From Paraphysomonas bandaiensis (Eukaryota > Chrysophyceae): DNA of 64,000 bases. Both the position numbers and the translations under genes were made by a program. The stretch is taken from the NCBI GenBank assembly GCA_965644295.1, contig CBFFRP010000076.1, positions 62,001-126,000 on the forward strand, written 5' to 3'. Of this stretch, positions 48,301 through 57,681 are shown one piece after another. The notes beneath the pieces were generated by a model, which saw nothing but the letters and a program-made list of their open reading frames with translations, was not told the origin of the DNA and did no database searches. Position 1 is the first letter of the stretch; each line of letters starts with the position of its first letter.

Positions 48301-48578
48301 AGTTTGATCTGATACCTAATATGACGGCGTCATGCTTATGGGGAGGAGCGGAAGTGAAGGAGTTGAAAGAGCATCGTGCCTTTGTGGTGAGAACACCAGA
48401 GGGTATGCCTGTTGTCATGAAAGGGAAGTCATACGCAGAAACAATAAAATGGATGGCTAAGACGAGACATCGGGTAGCAGAACATCCAGTGTATCAAGAT
48501 AATATGACGGAAGAACGGAGGGTCAATACTGTGTGGAAGACAAGACAATACCCTAACCAGTATTGTGTAAGACAATGA
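45264..48578 (+). CDS. Giant Gag/protease-like protein of the LTR element (1,104 aa)
   Basis: The frame starts at the ATG at 45264 inside the 5' LTR, runs across the primer-binding site and ends at 48578; the frame is open further upstream only with non-ATG codons. The N-terminal third is charged and disordered, with about five repeats of the kind DYMKDEDLRGPSGGPGY at about residues 155-255. The centre is helical and Gag-like (VEAQQEALLAARKELSEKAR, FLRTRNVAQHVFDLLGKIP). A zinc-knuckle-like CETCGFKHYMNRFC (CX2CX3HX5C, slightly off the usual spacing) lies near residue 762. A retropepsin-like motif, AIHVDGGSEGAFMHEGLAEE, with candidate catalytic Asp near 933, is followed by LVMGTTGQG. No pol domains follow. 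The structural and protease roles are inferred from motif order. Confidence 0.85.
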   Translation: MDRDDKTSNVSHDSEAQSPVVVTLGGQRGLGTVVESDQLSHASPSALSARSQREPLPEEGNIESISLGHEGEERQETKEELRSHAQKDLLEHGLRMQSMDDRKGGTQPNWSGRSTEQIEWMRDPILGGRDLEMGDRSSRDDMKSSWRSTGREEKIKRRDDYARADDVRGPSGGPGYIRRKDYATDEDVRGPLGGPGDDYMKDEDLRGPSGGPRYSRRDDYMKDEDLRGPSGGPGYSKREDYVREVNFRDLSRGLGEEIEKQMRVPEWLVEPTRERSVKGQIGRLSRSVQSERELHRLLMREFEIGVGNEGLTAAHRQACEYWLRNRRRLLSGSMETGIKMLSQLTELNRIGERIQYVEAQQEALLAARKELSEKARMLWIQKGESMCDSNRRTLDRMRVMEEVDETDSDDWENDAGVYRKGVMRGPLSGIQTMTREEAETCGYKTFCRWCNMVGKEYKSSLDRQLEEKCQSFLRTRNVAQHVFDLLGKIPIPRWMRMETAGKLRFQPIDFDALGRSAGMVKRVDCVQFFDSLYAAAHTANMSPMRILAEIRGGTVFKGELAEEVRWRMASGDFEMDIDRNRRAEDTPETDVVAWGYALYQFSILFTEAFGVRMDPAVLMMEIDRFELSDESPQAFEKSLMELRYLITQAGVTEPERELYHKFKVKTIDMQRVGKRVADEVESIIQIKQCMGVRNVQYDRNFLVSTVAQIVPRIVDQDSLNSKNEKVIRSHGVYAGRAAPEKCERRIDGLDRSTRPWKFLKCETCGFKHYMNRFCPFRDDRKKDDGTYMKCAEFNGYKPWRFAKFEAKTLEKIFEVMKQNSKAWQELGDVLKRKFVQMVAHAKEEQVKGMMNVLHHVRTVGEPTKERVEEARGLETVKSEDGNQQVSNRKVSVAHTMTSPVQHDDKKIRMDTLTWWCGEAIVRGETIPMAIHVDGGSEGAFMHEGLAEEMGLEVHEYPRDQQYLVMGTTGQGRCPEGVTKYVYLCMRIDGVEYYGEMLGELKTGHPIQSIWKCKFDLIPNMTASCLWGGAEVKELKEHRAFVVRTPEGMPVVMKGKSYAETIKWMAKTRHRVAEHPVYQDNMTEERRVNTVWKTRQYPNQYCVRQ

Positions 48579-48661
48579 TACAGGATGAATCTGTGAGAGT
48601 TCATGTGGTCAATATGAAGCCAGATCGTTATGTTGTTGGACCTATTCAGGTCTTGGATTAG
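48575..48661 (+). pseudogene. Residual pol C-terminal tail
   Basis: An ATG overlaps the Gag stop codon (ATGA) and opens a 28-codon frame that ends just before the polypurine tract. It reads ...VRVHVVNMKPDRYVVGPIQVLD. VHV-x-x-x-KP followed by a short tail is the usual look of the end of Ty3/gypsy integrase polyproteins. It is therefore best explained as the last codons of a pol gene whose RT, RNase H and integrase were deleted. Alternatively it is a chance short frame. Confidence 0.45.
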
Positions 48662-48668
48662 GGGGAAG

Positions 48669-49251
48669 TGTAGCAAAATTGGGTATGACAAGTATGGGTG
48701 ATTTAGGAGGTTGTTATGGCTGAAGAATAAGATGAAGTGATGTAGGTTGTAGTATGAGATGAGATGTAGATGGTAGTTATGATTAGATTAGAAGATACGA
48801 GTATTAAGGCCAGATATAGGGTTGGAGTGTACCGTGACTATCCGTATATACGGATGTAATGGACGTTTATGGTAACCCGTACAGTATTATGATGGTATAC
48901 GTAGGTATTCTGTAGGATGATATAGGAGTAGATAGCAGGATGTTAAGGGATTTCTATATGATTATTTCTGGAAGTAGAAAACTAGCTATTTATGGCTGGG
49001 AAACCACTTCTAGAATTAACTATGGGGATATAGGTAGAAGGATATGGAGTTTTAGATATAATAGTGAAAGTTGATATCGTAGTTGAGTTGAAAGTTAAGA
49101 AGTAGCGAAGTAAAGAGTAAGAAGAGGAAGTTAAGTGAAGAGTGTTGTGAGAAGACTATCCTACCCCACATCACCTGTGCACATGGACAGGGATGATAAG
49201 ACCAGCAATGTTAGTCATGATAGCGAGGCTCAATCACCCGTAGTCGTTACA
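48669..49251 (+). repeat. 3' LTR
   Basis: 583-bp copy of the 5' LTR with no difference found by eye; followed by the AAAT target duplication at 49252-49255. Confidence 0.95.
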
Positions 49252-49584
49252 AAATGCTATATTGTGATCATTACTATAAGCGAATAGAGTATAAAAAAAT
49301 TACGTATTCGTGACTGAGGACAGCTAACAATATTAAAAATTTTCTACTTAGCTATCTTATAATATTGCGAATAATGTGCAGAAAATGTTTTAGAACTGCA
49401 GACATATCAGTAATTACGAATTAGCTATTCGCTGCTCTTTTGGAGGCGTACCTACAAGCATAACCTCAAATATGATTGCACTTTCAAATTAGGGAGCATA
49501 CTGGCTGGCAAAATCGAGCATTACAGTGGTAACATATATTCTAAAGACACAGATATTCTAATACATTGCAACGCCTGTCATTAG
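49252..49584. other. Intergenic, G-alpha 3' region
   Basis: AT-rich spacer between the LTR element and the G-alpha stop codon. Nothing else is recognised. Confidence 0.55.
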
Positions 49585-51078
49585 TCATGATACGAATCCT
49601 GTGTTTTCCAGCGTGCTTCGAATAATGACACTCTTGCACGCGTTGAACACAACCATAACGCTGGTTTGGTCCGTTGCACAAGTGACATGCTGAAAGACTT
49701 CTTGGTGCGTCGAATTTCGTTCCATGAACTTTCCAACAAAGTACGCAATACCTTCGTCACGGTTACAAGGGGTGCCAGAATAATCTCTGAAATCGGGTAC
49801 TGACGATATTGGCACATGTTTGATCTGAAAAAAAATGGTACATGAAATTAGAAAAAAGCATAGGCGTATATTTAAACTGTTTTACCTTCTCCTCATACAA
49901 ATCGCTCTTGTTTAGAAAGAGAATCATTGCCGAGTGGACGAACGCACTCTCGTTCACTGTTTGCTCGAATAGATCAAGTGCCTCAGTCTAAATTATCCAA
50001 TAACATTTACACGACTTGACAACAGATTACTAGAAGTGAACAAACCATTCTGTTGACTGAATTTTCTTCGAATAAAGTCTGGTCATACTCAGAGAGAGCG
50101 GCGACAAACATTACGCCATGCACACCCTCAAAACAATGTATCCACTTGCGTCTCTCATTTCGTTGCCCACCTACATCGAAAAACTGGAAAATCTATACAC
50201 ACAATTCCCTGTCAGCAGTAGCAATATACAACATACACGACGCAAGTCTCACTTGATCATCAATTTTAAGCCGCTCCTCACGAATCCCTGTGGTACGAAT
50301 GCGGGCCAGGACGATATCAGACTCAGAGGGAATGTATTCTTCGGTCGCAATCTGGGTAAAGTGAATTAAACACACCATCCACATTAAGAGCTCCAACATA
50401 AGCACCAGGAATAATAGAGCTTACCTCTTCAACACGGTCCAGGAAAAGCGCAGCGGTGTCAGTGATTTGCAGACGGCTTCTATCTGCCCATGCGCGTTCG
50501 ATGGCAGGGGAGCGCCACACCGACTTTATCGCTGCAACATACTCTGGAGAGAGTTCTGGAAATTCTGTGTACGCAGAGGATATTAAAGACATGTTGTATG
50601 TGTGTATTTACGTACTTCTGAATTGGTCCCGAGAGAAGTCTGGCGGGCAAAGAATTTTGAAGCTGTCTGTCTGCACTATTGGATCATCAGGATGCTGTTC
50701 TAAAACCGCAAGACAAAGTTGGCCGATGGCTTCCACTGCATTCTGCCGAATAAATAAACGAAATGACATTTTTTCGTCTTCTGTGTAGGCCTGTATACAT
50801 ATGTATATATGTCAATCACTGTGCGTAGAGCTCATATCTGTACCTCCCCATACAGCAGCCTCATCTGTTTGAATATAGTGCTCTTCCCTGAGTCTCCAGC
50901 CCCTAAACACAAACCCCCTGATACACTTCACATGCAGTAAGAGTCGTTTACCCAGCAGGAGGATCTTGATCTTCTCGGCCTCTGCTCGGTAGTCTCGAGC
51001 ATTCTCTTTATCGATCTTTTTGCTTTGTTCGATAGCCTCCCTCTCGTCTTCGTCTATGCTGGAGCTGCAGATTCCCAT
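49585..51078 (-). CDS. Heterotrimeric G protein alpha subunit (359 aa, 8 exons)
   Basis: Exons on the minus strand: 51078-50952, 50902-50844, 50790-50616, 50564-50425, 50351-50253, 50183-50046, 49987-49886, 49824-49585 (1,080 nt in frame). A GTPase switch coupling seven-helix receptors to effectors at the plasma membrane. Seen: MGICSSS with Gly2 for myristoylation and Cys4 for palmitoylation; P-loop GAGDSGKST (43-51; most animal subunits have Glu at the fourth position); switch I RIRTTGI with Arg184; switch [14 protein letters not shown] with catalytic Gln207; NKSD (272-275) and TCAT (328-331) for guanine recognition. The length is normal. The C-terminus ends ..ENTGFVS and lacks the Cys four from the end that pertussis toxin modifies in Gi/o. 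The subclass cannot be assigned. It is head-to-head with a small membrane-protein gene. Confidence 0.93.
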
Positions 51079-51633
51079 ACTGAGAGTGGAAGATACCCGA
51101 TAAGGTGCTTAATATGTTTGATATTATATGGGGTTGTATATAGTTATGCTGCTGACAGGGTGTGGATGTGTGTAGAGTGTATCATACTGCCTGAGCTCGC
51201 CTAGAGGGGCGGTATCATGCCTATCTGCATACTGCTGTATCATTCCCGTATTATGTTACCAGCAGGCTACTCGTCACATACTGCTGTGTATGTGGTATTC
51301 CTACATGTCTAGATGTTCATAATAGTAGTGTACTCTGCAAGGAAATATTCAGCGATACGAAGTGTATATATATGTATACTGTGGTATACCGTGATCCAAT
51401 AGAAGAATCTGGTGAGCAAAGAACACTTACATATACACAGCAGTATACCGTATACCTATACAACAGTATTCTGTACCTGTATGACTATGGAATCACCACA
51501 CTGCTGTGGTTCTGTACAGAGCCTCTGGACAATACTCACATAACTCCATGAGCCTCATAAGAACCTTATGAACTATTAGTGAGGATTTAGATACGTCACA
51601 CCTATTCGAATTCGATTAAGTATATTAGTTGTA
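51079..51633. promoter_or_regulatory. Shared divergent promoter, G-alpha/small membrane protein
   Basis: A 555-bp gap with several motif copies: ACTGCTGTAT (51231-51240), ATACTGCTGTGTATG (51278-51292), ACACAGCAGTATACCGTATA (from 51435) and CACACTGCTGTGG (51497-51509). Copies occur in both orientations. No gene is seen. Confidence 0.5.
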
Positions 51634-51932
51634 ATGAATTTATTATTGAATTTGGGCGTTCCTCTGTGGGTGTGCATCACTGGTCTCATATGTAAGTGCT
51701 TCAGCACATTCATGTCATGTAATCACTTTCAATAACAGCGCTCATATGTGCCGTATTTTATATATGGCATCTTTACCATCTGCGGATGGAGAGGAATATG
51801 AGAGATCAGGTTAAAAGCATTTTGTTCGAGTATGTGCCCGCAGACGATTACAACTATGTAGAGATGGAAATGGAGGATATATCCACAGGATCTGCTTCAT
51901 TATCGCGCTCGCTATTGCAGAATCGCGTATAG
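51634..51932 (+). CDS. Small single-pass membrane protein (83 aa, 2 exons)
   Basis: Exons 51634-51691 and 51739-51932, joined over a 47-nt intron (GTAAGT...AACAG), 252 nt in frame. Residues about 5-30 form one hydrophobic segment (GVPLWVCITGLISLICAVFY), followed by a basic stretch (HLRMERNMR) and an acidic, probably cytosolic tail (FEYVPADDYNYVEMEMED). The positive-inside rule would put the C-terminus in the cytosol. The tail contains Tyr-based motifs (YVPA, YNYV) that could be sorting or phosphorylation sites (inference). No family is recognised. Support comes from the matching intron, the membrane segment and its place opposite G-alpha in a standard head-to-head pair. Confidence 0.6.
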
Positions 51933-52821
51933 ATAAACATTTACTGCAGTGTGGACTATTTTATTCTGTATATACTACTTATTTATTATTATTTCCATTA
52001 CCATGTTGGTGTAGCGTGAGTTGGATGTGTGGTTGACATAGGTGTCTTGTCTATAGCGTAGAAGTCTGATACCTTGGTGGCGAGTTGCAACTGCATGTTC
52101 TGACATAATAGTACTAAAATATGATCTGTCAAGATAGTCCTATTCTTTGGCGTATTCGATATTGTGGTAATGCGTGGAACAGGAACACGCCGTGACTTTT
52201 GAGATTAGAAACGATAAACTCATAGTCACTAGGGTATGGTACCTTCTAATTTCTGGCTATTCAGATTTGTTAACTAATTCAAGATGCTGCTTAGTACCAA
52301 ATCGTAGCAGTCCGAATTCCATCAGTATATGCGTATATATTATGTATAAATGTATGTAGTATTCGTGGTATGCGTCTGTGCTGCATACTATAACAAAAGT
52401 GATGTGTAATAAGGGTACGGCTATGGTTGCGATTTTTTATATTATTTCTCGAAACACTGCTGTAGATGTTTTGAGTCTATGAGTGAGCTAGAATCCTGAA
52501 ATGTGATATGTAACACGCTGCTATTTTCAACCCTTCAAATATAACACTACCTCTATCATGGTGTGTAAATATTCGGGACTACAAAGTGCAATTCATAGGA
52601 CTGACAGTTGCAAAACATATTAAGTGTATTCTACTTGAACGTTATGTACCAATTATAAATATCATTGCCGTGGTGCCGGGTATGTAATTGGATAGTGGAG
52701 TTCGCGACAAGGATGTATATGGCTGACAACGCAACTATATTCAAATAACAGAGAAATTGGCGGGTATGAATGATCACGACTTCGCAAATGCAAAAACCAT
52801 AAGACAGGTGAAAGAATAAAT
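51933..52821. other. Convergent intergenic region, no gene seen
   Basis: It lies between two converging 3' ends. AT-rich, with no supported coding sequence or repeat. Confidence 0.5.
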
Positions 52822-53769
52822 CTAATTCCCTGCCATTGTGGTCAACGAGTTATCTCCCGCTGACCCATTTCCACCATCTGAGAACCTTTGCTCTCTAGCA
52901 GCGTTGAACTGTGCTACATGTTCGGGGGTACACAAACTCTCTTCCGGGTACGGCCAGTTCCATTTGTATCCGCTATGTGATCCCCCAAGCTCAGTGGGTA
53001 TCTGCGAGTCATCAATGTGTTCCCGTAGCACAGATAGATAGTCAGACCCAACTATACACATTTTATCCCTTGTGACGGGATCTATCCAGGGTTTGACTAC
53101 AGTCCATATCGCAGTAAAATACCATGGACAGTTTATTACAAAGAAGCGTTTCAACCTCTCCGGGTAATACTCCTGGTCTATCTCAAGTATGCGTCGGAAC
53201 ACAGAGAGTGATCGGGTGTCAAGAGAGTAGCTTAATCCTTTCATATTGAATACTATAACTTGTTGCTCCACCGGTTTACCAAGCTTCAATGATATATGAT
53301 GAAGTCGACACATTGCCAGCTCCTATATAAGATAAAGATGGTATAAGAATTCCGTGAAAAAGTGTATAAAACTGTTTCAAACCTGGTTGCGTATGTGACG
53401 TGTGACCATTTCATCCAACGTGATATGATTCGCAAGCTCGCCAAACTTACACGATATATCCCCTGATTGTTCCCAATAAATGGGACACCCTTCTTTGTCT
53501 TGGCCCATATGTGTTAGAGGACACAGTCTAGTATACACACTCTCGTTTCTGTCCACTATCCCATTCAAAAGGGTGCGAGGAGTATCTCCACTTGTGCATG
53601 GGGTTGGTGAGTTCCACCACTCCACCCAGGCTGTTGCCATATCAGCTGCTTTAGAGACATTCCCCTTACGAGCACGCAGAAATCTTTTGCAGTCAGCGGG
53701 AGAGAGCAGATGCTGATGCTTGGGATCGATGAGACCCAGCAGCTGCTCGACTAATTCATCGTCATCCAT
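52822..53769 (-). CDS. Sec14-like CRAL-TRIO lipid-transfer protein (295 aa, 2 exons)
   Basis: Exons on the minus strand 53769-53383 and 53322-52822 (888 nt in frame). Sec14-type proteins move or present phosphatidylinositol and phosphatidylcholine in the cytosol. Seen: an N-terminal CRAL-TRIO-N helix bundle (CKRFLRARKGNVSKAADM), GQDKEGCPIYWEQSG, then the lipid-binding core QVIVFNMKGLSYS, EIDQEYYPERLKRFFVINCPWYFTAIWTVVKPWI, DKMCIVGSDY and the closing PTELGGS motif. Phosphoinositide-binding details cannot be judged. An in-frame ATG at 53838 would add 23 residues; the downstream start MDDDELVEQ was preferred because it fits the family N-terminus. It is head-to-head with the coiled-coil gene at 54193. 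Confidence 0.88.
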
Positions 53770-54192
53770 GATTACTATGATGTGTAGATGTAGCAGTGGG
53801 AAGCAACATGGCTGGACAGACAGATGAGCCGTCCGCATAGTTGCTGTATACTGTAGCTATGTAGCTATACACACACCGGGTTCCTACAGCAGCAATATAC
53901 AGTAATATCTCATCGTCCCATCTGCCCCAATATCGTCACTCTCCATATGTAGTCTCTTTGTAGCATAAAATACTGCAACACTCCATATGAAATACCATGT
54001 ACAACATGCATACACCCCCCTACCTGTTGCAGAATATCTTTCCACATATGGCACACATACACCTGAGAGACCCGGCAGCATAGAGATTCTACTCTACTAT
54101 TCTGCTGTACTAATCCATAAGATAGTTAAACAGCGTTAGATACACGCACAGGAAGAGGAAAAGGCTTAGCATTAGATCAGGTGGTGGTGAGC
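53770..54192. promoter_or_regulatory. Shared divergent promoter, Sec14-like/coiled-coil
   Basis: A 423-bp gap, the shortest of the six. Motif copies: TTGCTGTATACTG (53841-53853), TACAGCAGCAATATACAG (53885-53902) and TCTGCTGTAC (54101-54110). No gene is seen. Confidence 0.5.
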
Positions 54193-55236
54193 ATGGATAC
54201 ATTCCAGAGAGCAGTAGAGAGCAGTGGAGGCATATCAGAGAGCGTATCAGGCCTGAGGAAACAAATAGAGAGCATACGAGAGAGACATGAGAGAGAACTG
54301 ACTGTGTGTTTAGAGGGACTAAACGAGATTCACATCCAATCAGATAGTTTGAAATCACAATCGATTGAAAATAAAGAGACTTTCACTCAACAGCAGCAGG
54401 TGTTAGAAGATTTAAAAGCACAGCGGGCGATCGAACTAACAGACCATGAAGCTCAATTGACTCAATTACGTCTGTCTGCCAGTGAGGCAGAGGATAAACT
54501 GAAACTACAAGTAGTAACACTTCAAAATGAAAACGGAAAGTTGCTTTCAGAAATGGAAGCATTACGTAAGCGAAGCGATATGCTCGAGCGCGACAAGAAC
54601 ACATTGACTTCACAGCTTACTGCTGCACAGGAGGAGTATGAGAAGCAAGGTGCGGAGTTAAAACAGCGTGAGAAAGCAGCTAAGGCCGCTTCAAAGAATT
54701 TTCAGCTACAGATTCGTGACCTTGAAGCTGAGCAGGCCAAGATGAGTGAAAAGACCCTGCGGTTGGTGACAGAAAACGAAGAATTGACTTTACATGTCAG
54801 GCAACTGCAGCAAGAAGTAGAGGAACATATCAGACTGGCTGGGGAGCTAGCAGCAGAAAAAGAACAGAATAAGATTTTAATTGGGCGATTGAGTGCTTTG
54901 GAGACAGAGGGTAATAGCAGAGACACGGAGAAAGAAGAAACCATTGCAAGGTTAACCCAAGAACTCATAGATGCGAAAATGGAAGCTGCTCGGTATGCTA
55001 ACGAAGCGGATGTGGAAAGCAAACGTGTGGCTCAGCTAACCCGTGCATTATCTGCCCATATGGAAGAGGAGCATGACTCTACTCATGGGAAGAGTAGCAC
55101 TTCCGACCAGTCAGCAAGCGTAGGTTCGAGTGGCAAAAAATTTAAACTCTCGGAGACCATGGATCGCCTTAAAGTTAAAGCAATATCTGGTTTAGACAAG
55201 AAGTTATCCACACCTGAGACTAATAAGAAAAAATGA
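54193..55236 (+). CDS. Long coiled-coil protein (347 aa)
   Basis: A single-exon frame from the ATG at 54193. Nearly the whole protein from about residue 15 to 290 is heptad-rich and charged (RKQIESIRERHERELTVCLE, LQNENGKLLSEMEALRKRSD, LRLVTENEELTLHVRQLQQE). The C-terminal 55 residues are Ser/Thr-rich and basic (SSGKKFKLSETMDRLKVKAI) and end in KKK. There is no membrane segment or catalytic motif. It resembles golgin- or tether-type proteins only in general composition, so no function is assigned. Its divergent partner is a Sec14-like gene; a shared role in membrane traffic would be speculation. Confidence 0.78.
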   Translation: MDTFQRAVESSGGISESVSGLRKQIESIRERHERELTVCLEGLNEIHIQSDSLKSQSIENKETFTQQQQVLEDLKAQRAIELTDHEAQLTQLRLSASEAEDKLKLQVVTLQNENGKLLSEMEALRKRSDMLERDKNTLTSQLTAAQEEYEKQGAELKQREKAAKAASKNFQLQIRDLEAEQAKMSEKTLRLVTENEELTLHVRQLQQEVEEHIRLAGELAAEKEQNKILIGRLSALETEGNSRDTEKEETIARLTQELIDAKMEAARYANEADVESKRVAQLTRALSAHMEEEHDSTHGKSSTSDQSASVGSSGKKFKLSETMDRLKVKAISGLDKKLSTPETNKKK

Positions 55237-56353
55237 CGTCTATATTGGTGGTTTTATATAACAATGAAATTGCTATGGACACATCCGTTTGAAATACAGA
55301 CTTCCTTTTATCAGCAGTTCTATATTATATAATTGCAATCATTCATGAATAGCTACCGAAATATAGCAGTGTTAATAGCAGTTTATTAAATAGCACAGCA
55401 TTGGTAGGAATAGGGCTAAAACGAAATTTGGACTCGACCTGTACAAAGCCACATGCTTCGACTGTGGTGGTTTTCGACTTGACTCTCTCAAACACATGTA
55501 TCTTGATTGATTCGACTCACTAATCCAGAATTCTGTGCCTCCACAAAGTCCTGTGGAGCCCTTACCCAAGGGGCGTCTTCCTGACTAACCACTTCTGTAT
55601 TTCAACAGGGCTGCGTAACAATTACTTTAATTGCAATTAATTGTAATTGCAATAATAATTGCTTGCTGGAAGGTTGCAATTAAATTGCAAATAATTGGCA
55701 ATTATATACTATATAGTATAAGGACATATTATTAAATTAGAGCTTGGAAAACATGAAGGACGATGGCCATTTATTGCCCTTAATGGCCATCACCCTTCTT
55801 CATAGCTATTAACATGGTGGGAAGGCTGGCTCTCGTTATAAATCTCTTTACATTAAAAGAGAGGTGCTGTTTCTTTGTAAGGTCGAATATGTGTCTTTCC
55901 TCTTAACCTTAAGCAACAAGACTAAGTTCAGCTCGATCCATAGCGTAATACCCTTCTAGTTTAAGATATATATCGCTAAAAGTAGTGTGGCAATCATCTT
56001 CGATCCTGGACTGCCTTACAAGACACTGCAGGATTGAAGTTCACAACGACTTTCAGAGAGCAAAACTCAACATTACTTAGACAATAATTGGCAATTAAAT
56101 TGCAATTATAATTGCGCGAGCTATAGCTAATAATTGAAATTTAATTGCTAAACAACGCATGCAATTTAATTGCAATTATTGAATGTCAGATTATTATGAA
56201 GCGCAAGCTTGTGCGTTGCCGCGACCAACCTAACAACTCGCGCGACACTATGCATAACATGACTCTCATCTAGTTACTATTGCATGCACCGACAAGTGCT
56301 CAACTATACAACACGATTTAGTTAGCTACATGGGCATACGACGAGTTGCGTGT
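55237..56353. other. Repeat-rich intergenic region with AATT palindromes
   Basis: At 55430-55606 lies a diverged repeat related to 23090-23230 (shared CTGTATTTCAA). A CAGGGCTGCGTAACAATTAC element then starts at 55607 and runs to about 55705. A second AATT-rich block lies at 56080-56180. No gene is seen. Confidence 0.55.
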
Positions 56354-56870
56354 TTACGCCGGATCATACGCTCCTGCCCAATCTACTTGTCCTAACACAA
56401 ACAACTTGCGGTCGGTGTCTTCGGCATATGTCTCCTGTATATGCGGCAGATCTTTAGGGCCCTCTTCAAGGCGGTGTTCACAGCAGCAGGTAGTCTGGAA
56501 GGGAGAATAAAGTAGCTCTATAGCGCCGGGTCCTCCCACGGTCACGAAGCGGTCTCACTGGTGCAATTTTGCACACTGACGCATGAAACAGACATCTATC
56601 AAAATCTGTTACAAATTCAAGCTGACTCCAATGTCTTCCCTCCATATTGTGTGCACTCGTCCAGCACATGCATCCACCTTGCACTCTTCTCCCGAGTGAT
56701 TACACTAGTAGGAAACCGTGCACCTTCCCCGCTCGGATGAAAACCTACTAAGCAAGAATAACATAAAAGCACCACAAATGTACCTGACACTGCTTGGAGA
56801 ACAGTGCCAGAGCCTTGATATAATCTCAATGACCTGGGTCAGGAGAAACCAAGACTAGGCAGTAGACGTG
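56354..56870 (-). other. Possible fragment of an unrecognised gene
   Basis: On the minus strand there are gene-like pieces without a complete model. One reads GFHPSGEGARFPTSVITREK before a plausible donor. A terminal frame of about 60 codons reads GGPGAIELLYSPFQTTC..CEHRLEEGPKDLPHIQETYAED..RKLFVLGQVDW and ends with a stop at 56354. Intron-like GT...AG stretches separate them, but I could not keep one frame through all of them and found no start. The 5' side is cut at 56969 by the duplicated block. It may be a 5'-truncated gene or a pseudogene; the family is not recognised. Confidence 0.25.
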
Positions 56871-56999
56871 TGAGAAGACATGACAGGTCTAATCACATCA
56901 TTGCCATTGCCATGCATCCATGAGGAAAGTTTGACGCATTACCTCGGTCATTGGCCACACAGGTACCGAATAATGTGAACTCATACTCAGCATCAATCA

Positions 57000-57389
57000 C
57001 TCAAAGCAAACGCAGGGAGCAAAGAATGTTGATATACCTGACATCTGCTGACTTCAGGTTTTTTGAGTTCTTAAGAGGTGAACATCCCGGATGCTTAACT
57101 TCAGCAGGCAGCCCAATACCCCGGTTACCCTTCTGGTGGGCCCTGTCCCGGATGCCCTTGAGGTGGGCCCATTCCCGGATGCCTGTTAATTCGTCAGGGC
57201 CCAAAGACGTCTACACATGTGACACTTATTAGTGTCCCTTGTACCACACAAGCATTTGGCTATGAGTGGGCAGAACAATATATCTGCTGACTATATAATA
57301 TGCGGCTCACGTAAGTTTCCCGGAGAAATATCTCCGGTACTTATCCCCCAGAACACCACGAAAAGGTGCGAGTCCGACTTTGTTGAGGG
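57000..57389 (+). repeat. Dispersed repeat family DR, copy J (with inverted partial copy to 57625)
   Basis: A forward DR copy with CCCGGATGCTTAACTTCAGC, CAAAGACGTCTACACATGTG and CGAAAAGGTGCGAGTCCGAC. It is followed by a CAGGGCTACG-type element end (57390-57418) and a partial reverse DR at 57419-57625. The same arrangement is at 60014-60639 (copy K). Confidence 0.8.
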
Positions 57390-57681
57390 TAATTGCAATT
57401 AATTGTTACGTAGCCCTGTTTTCTATTTCAAGGACTCCGTCAATAGTGAGCTTCTCCCTCACATACAAGAACGGAAGTGGTCGCACCTTGATGCCTACTA
57501 TGTAACGCACAAGCAGCTTCCGCAGCGTTACATTTGCATCAGTTAGTTACAGGCAGAAGTCGATCTAGCTTGACTAGTTTTCATCTATCTACTTACCTGG
57601 TGATGATTCTTGACGCCTACTGCTGATAATTAGATTTTCATATATATATTAAATATTAAATAGCAGTAGAGTTACAATCAG

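Larger units (their letters stand above)
44750..49251 (+). mobile_element. Complete non-autonomous LTR retrotransposon (Gag/protease only), 4,502 bp
   Basis: 583-bp direct repeats at 44750-45332 and 48669-49251, both starting TGTAGC and ending GTTACA, are identical by eye. The element is flanked by AAAT at 44746-44749 and 49252-49255, a 4-bp target-site duplication. A polypurine tract (TTAGGGGGAAG) sits directly before the 3' LTR. A likely primer-binding site, TGGTGGACAACGTGGGC, begins at 45335, two bases after the 5' LTR; its complement would be a tRNA 3' end closing in CCA. Internally there is one large Gag-like frame and no reverse transcriptase, RNase H or integrase domain. The form matches what has been called TR-GAG elements. 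Confidence 0.93.

Noticed and set aside
48669-49251. Second gene start in the 3' LTR
   Set aside because: The LTR repeats the ATG of the Gag frame, but after the LTR end the frame closes within about a dozen codons.
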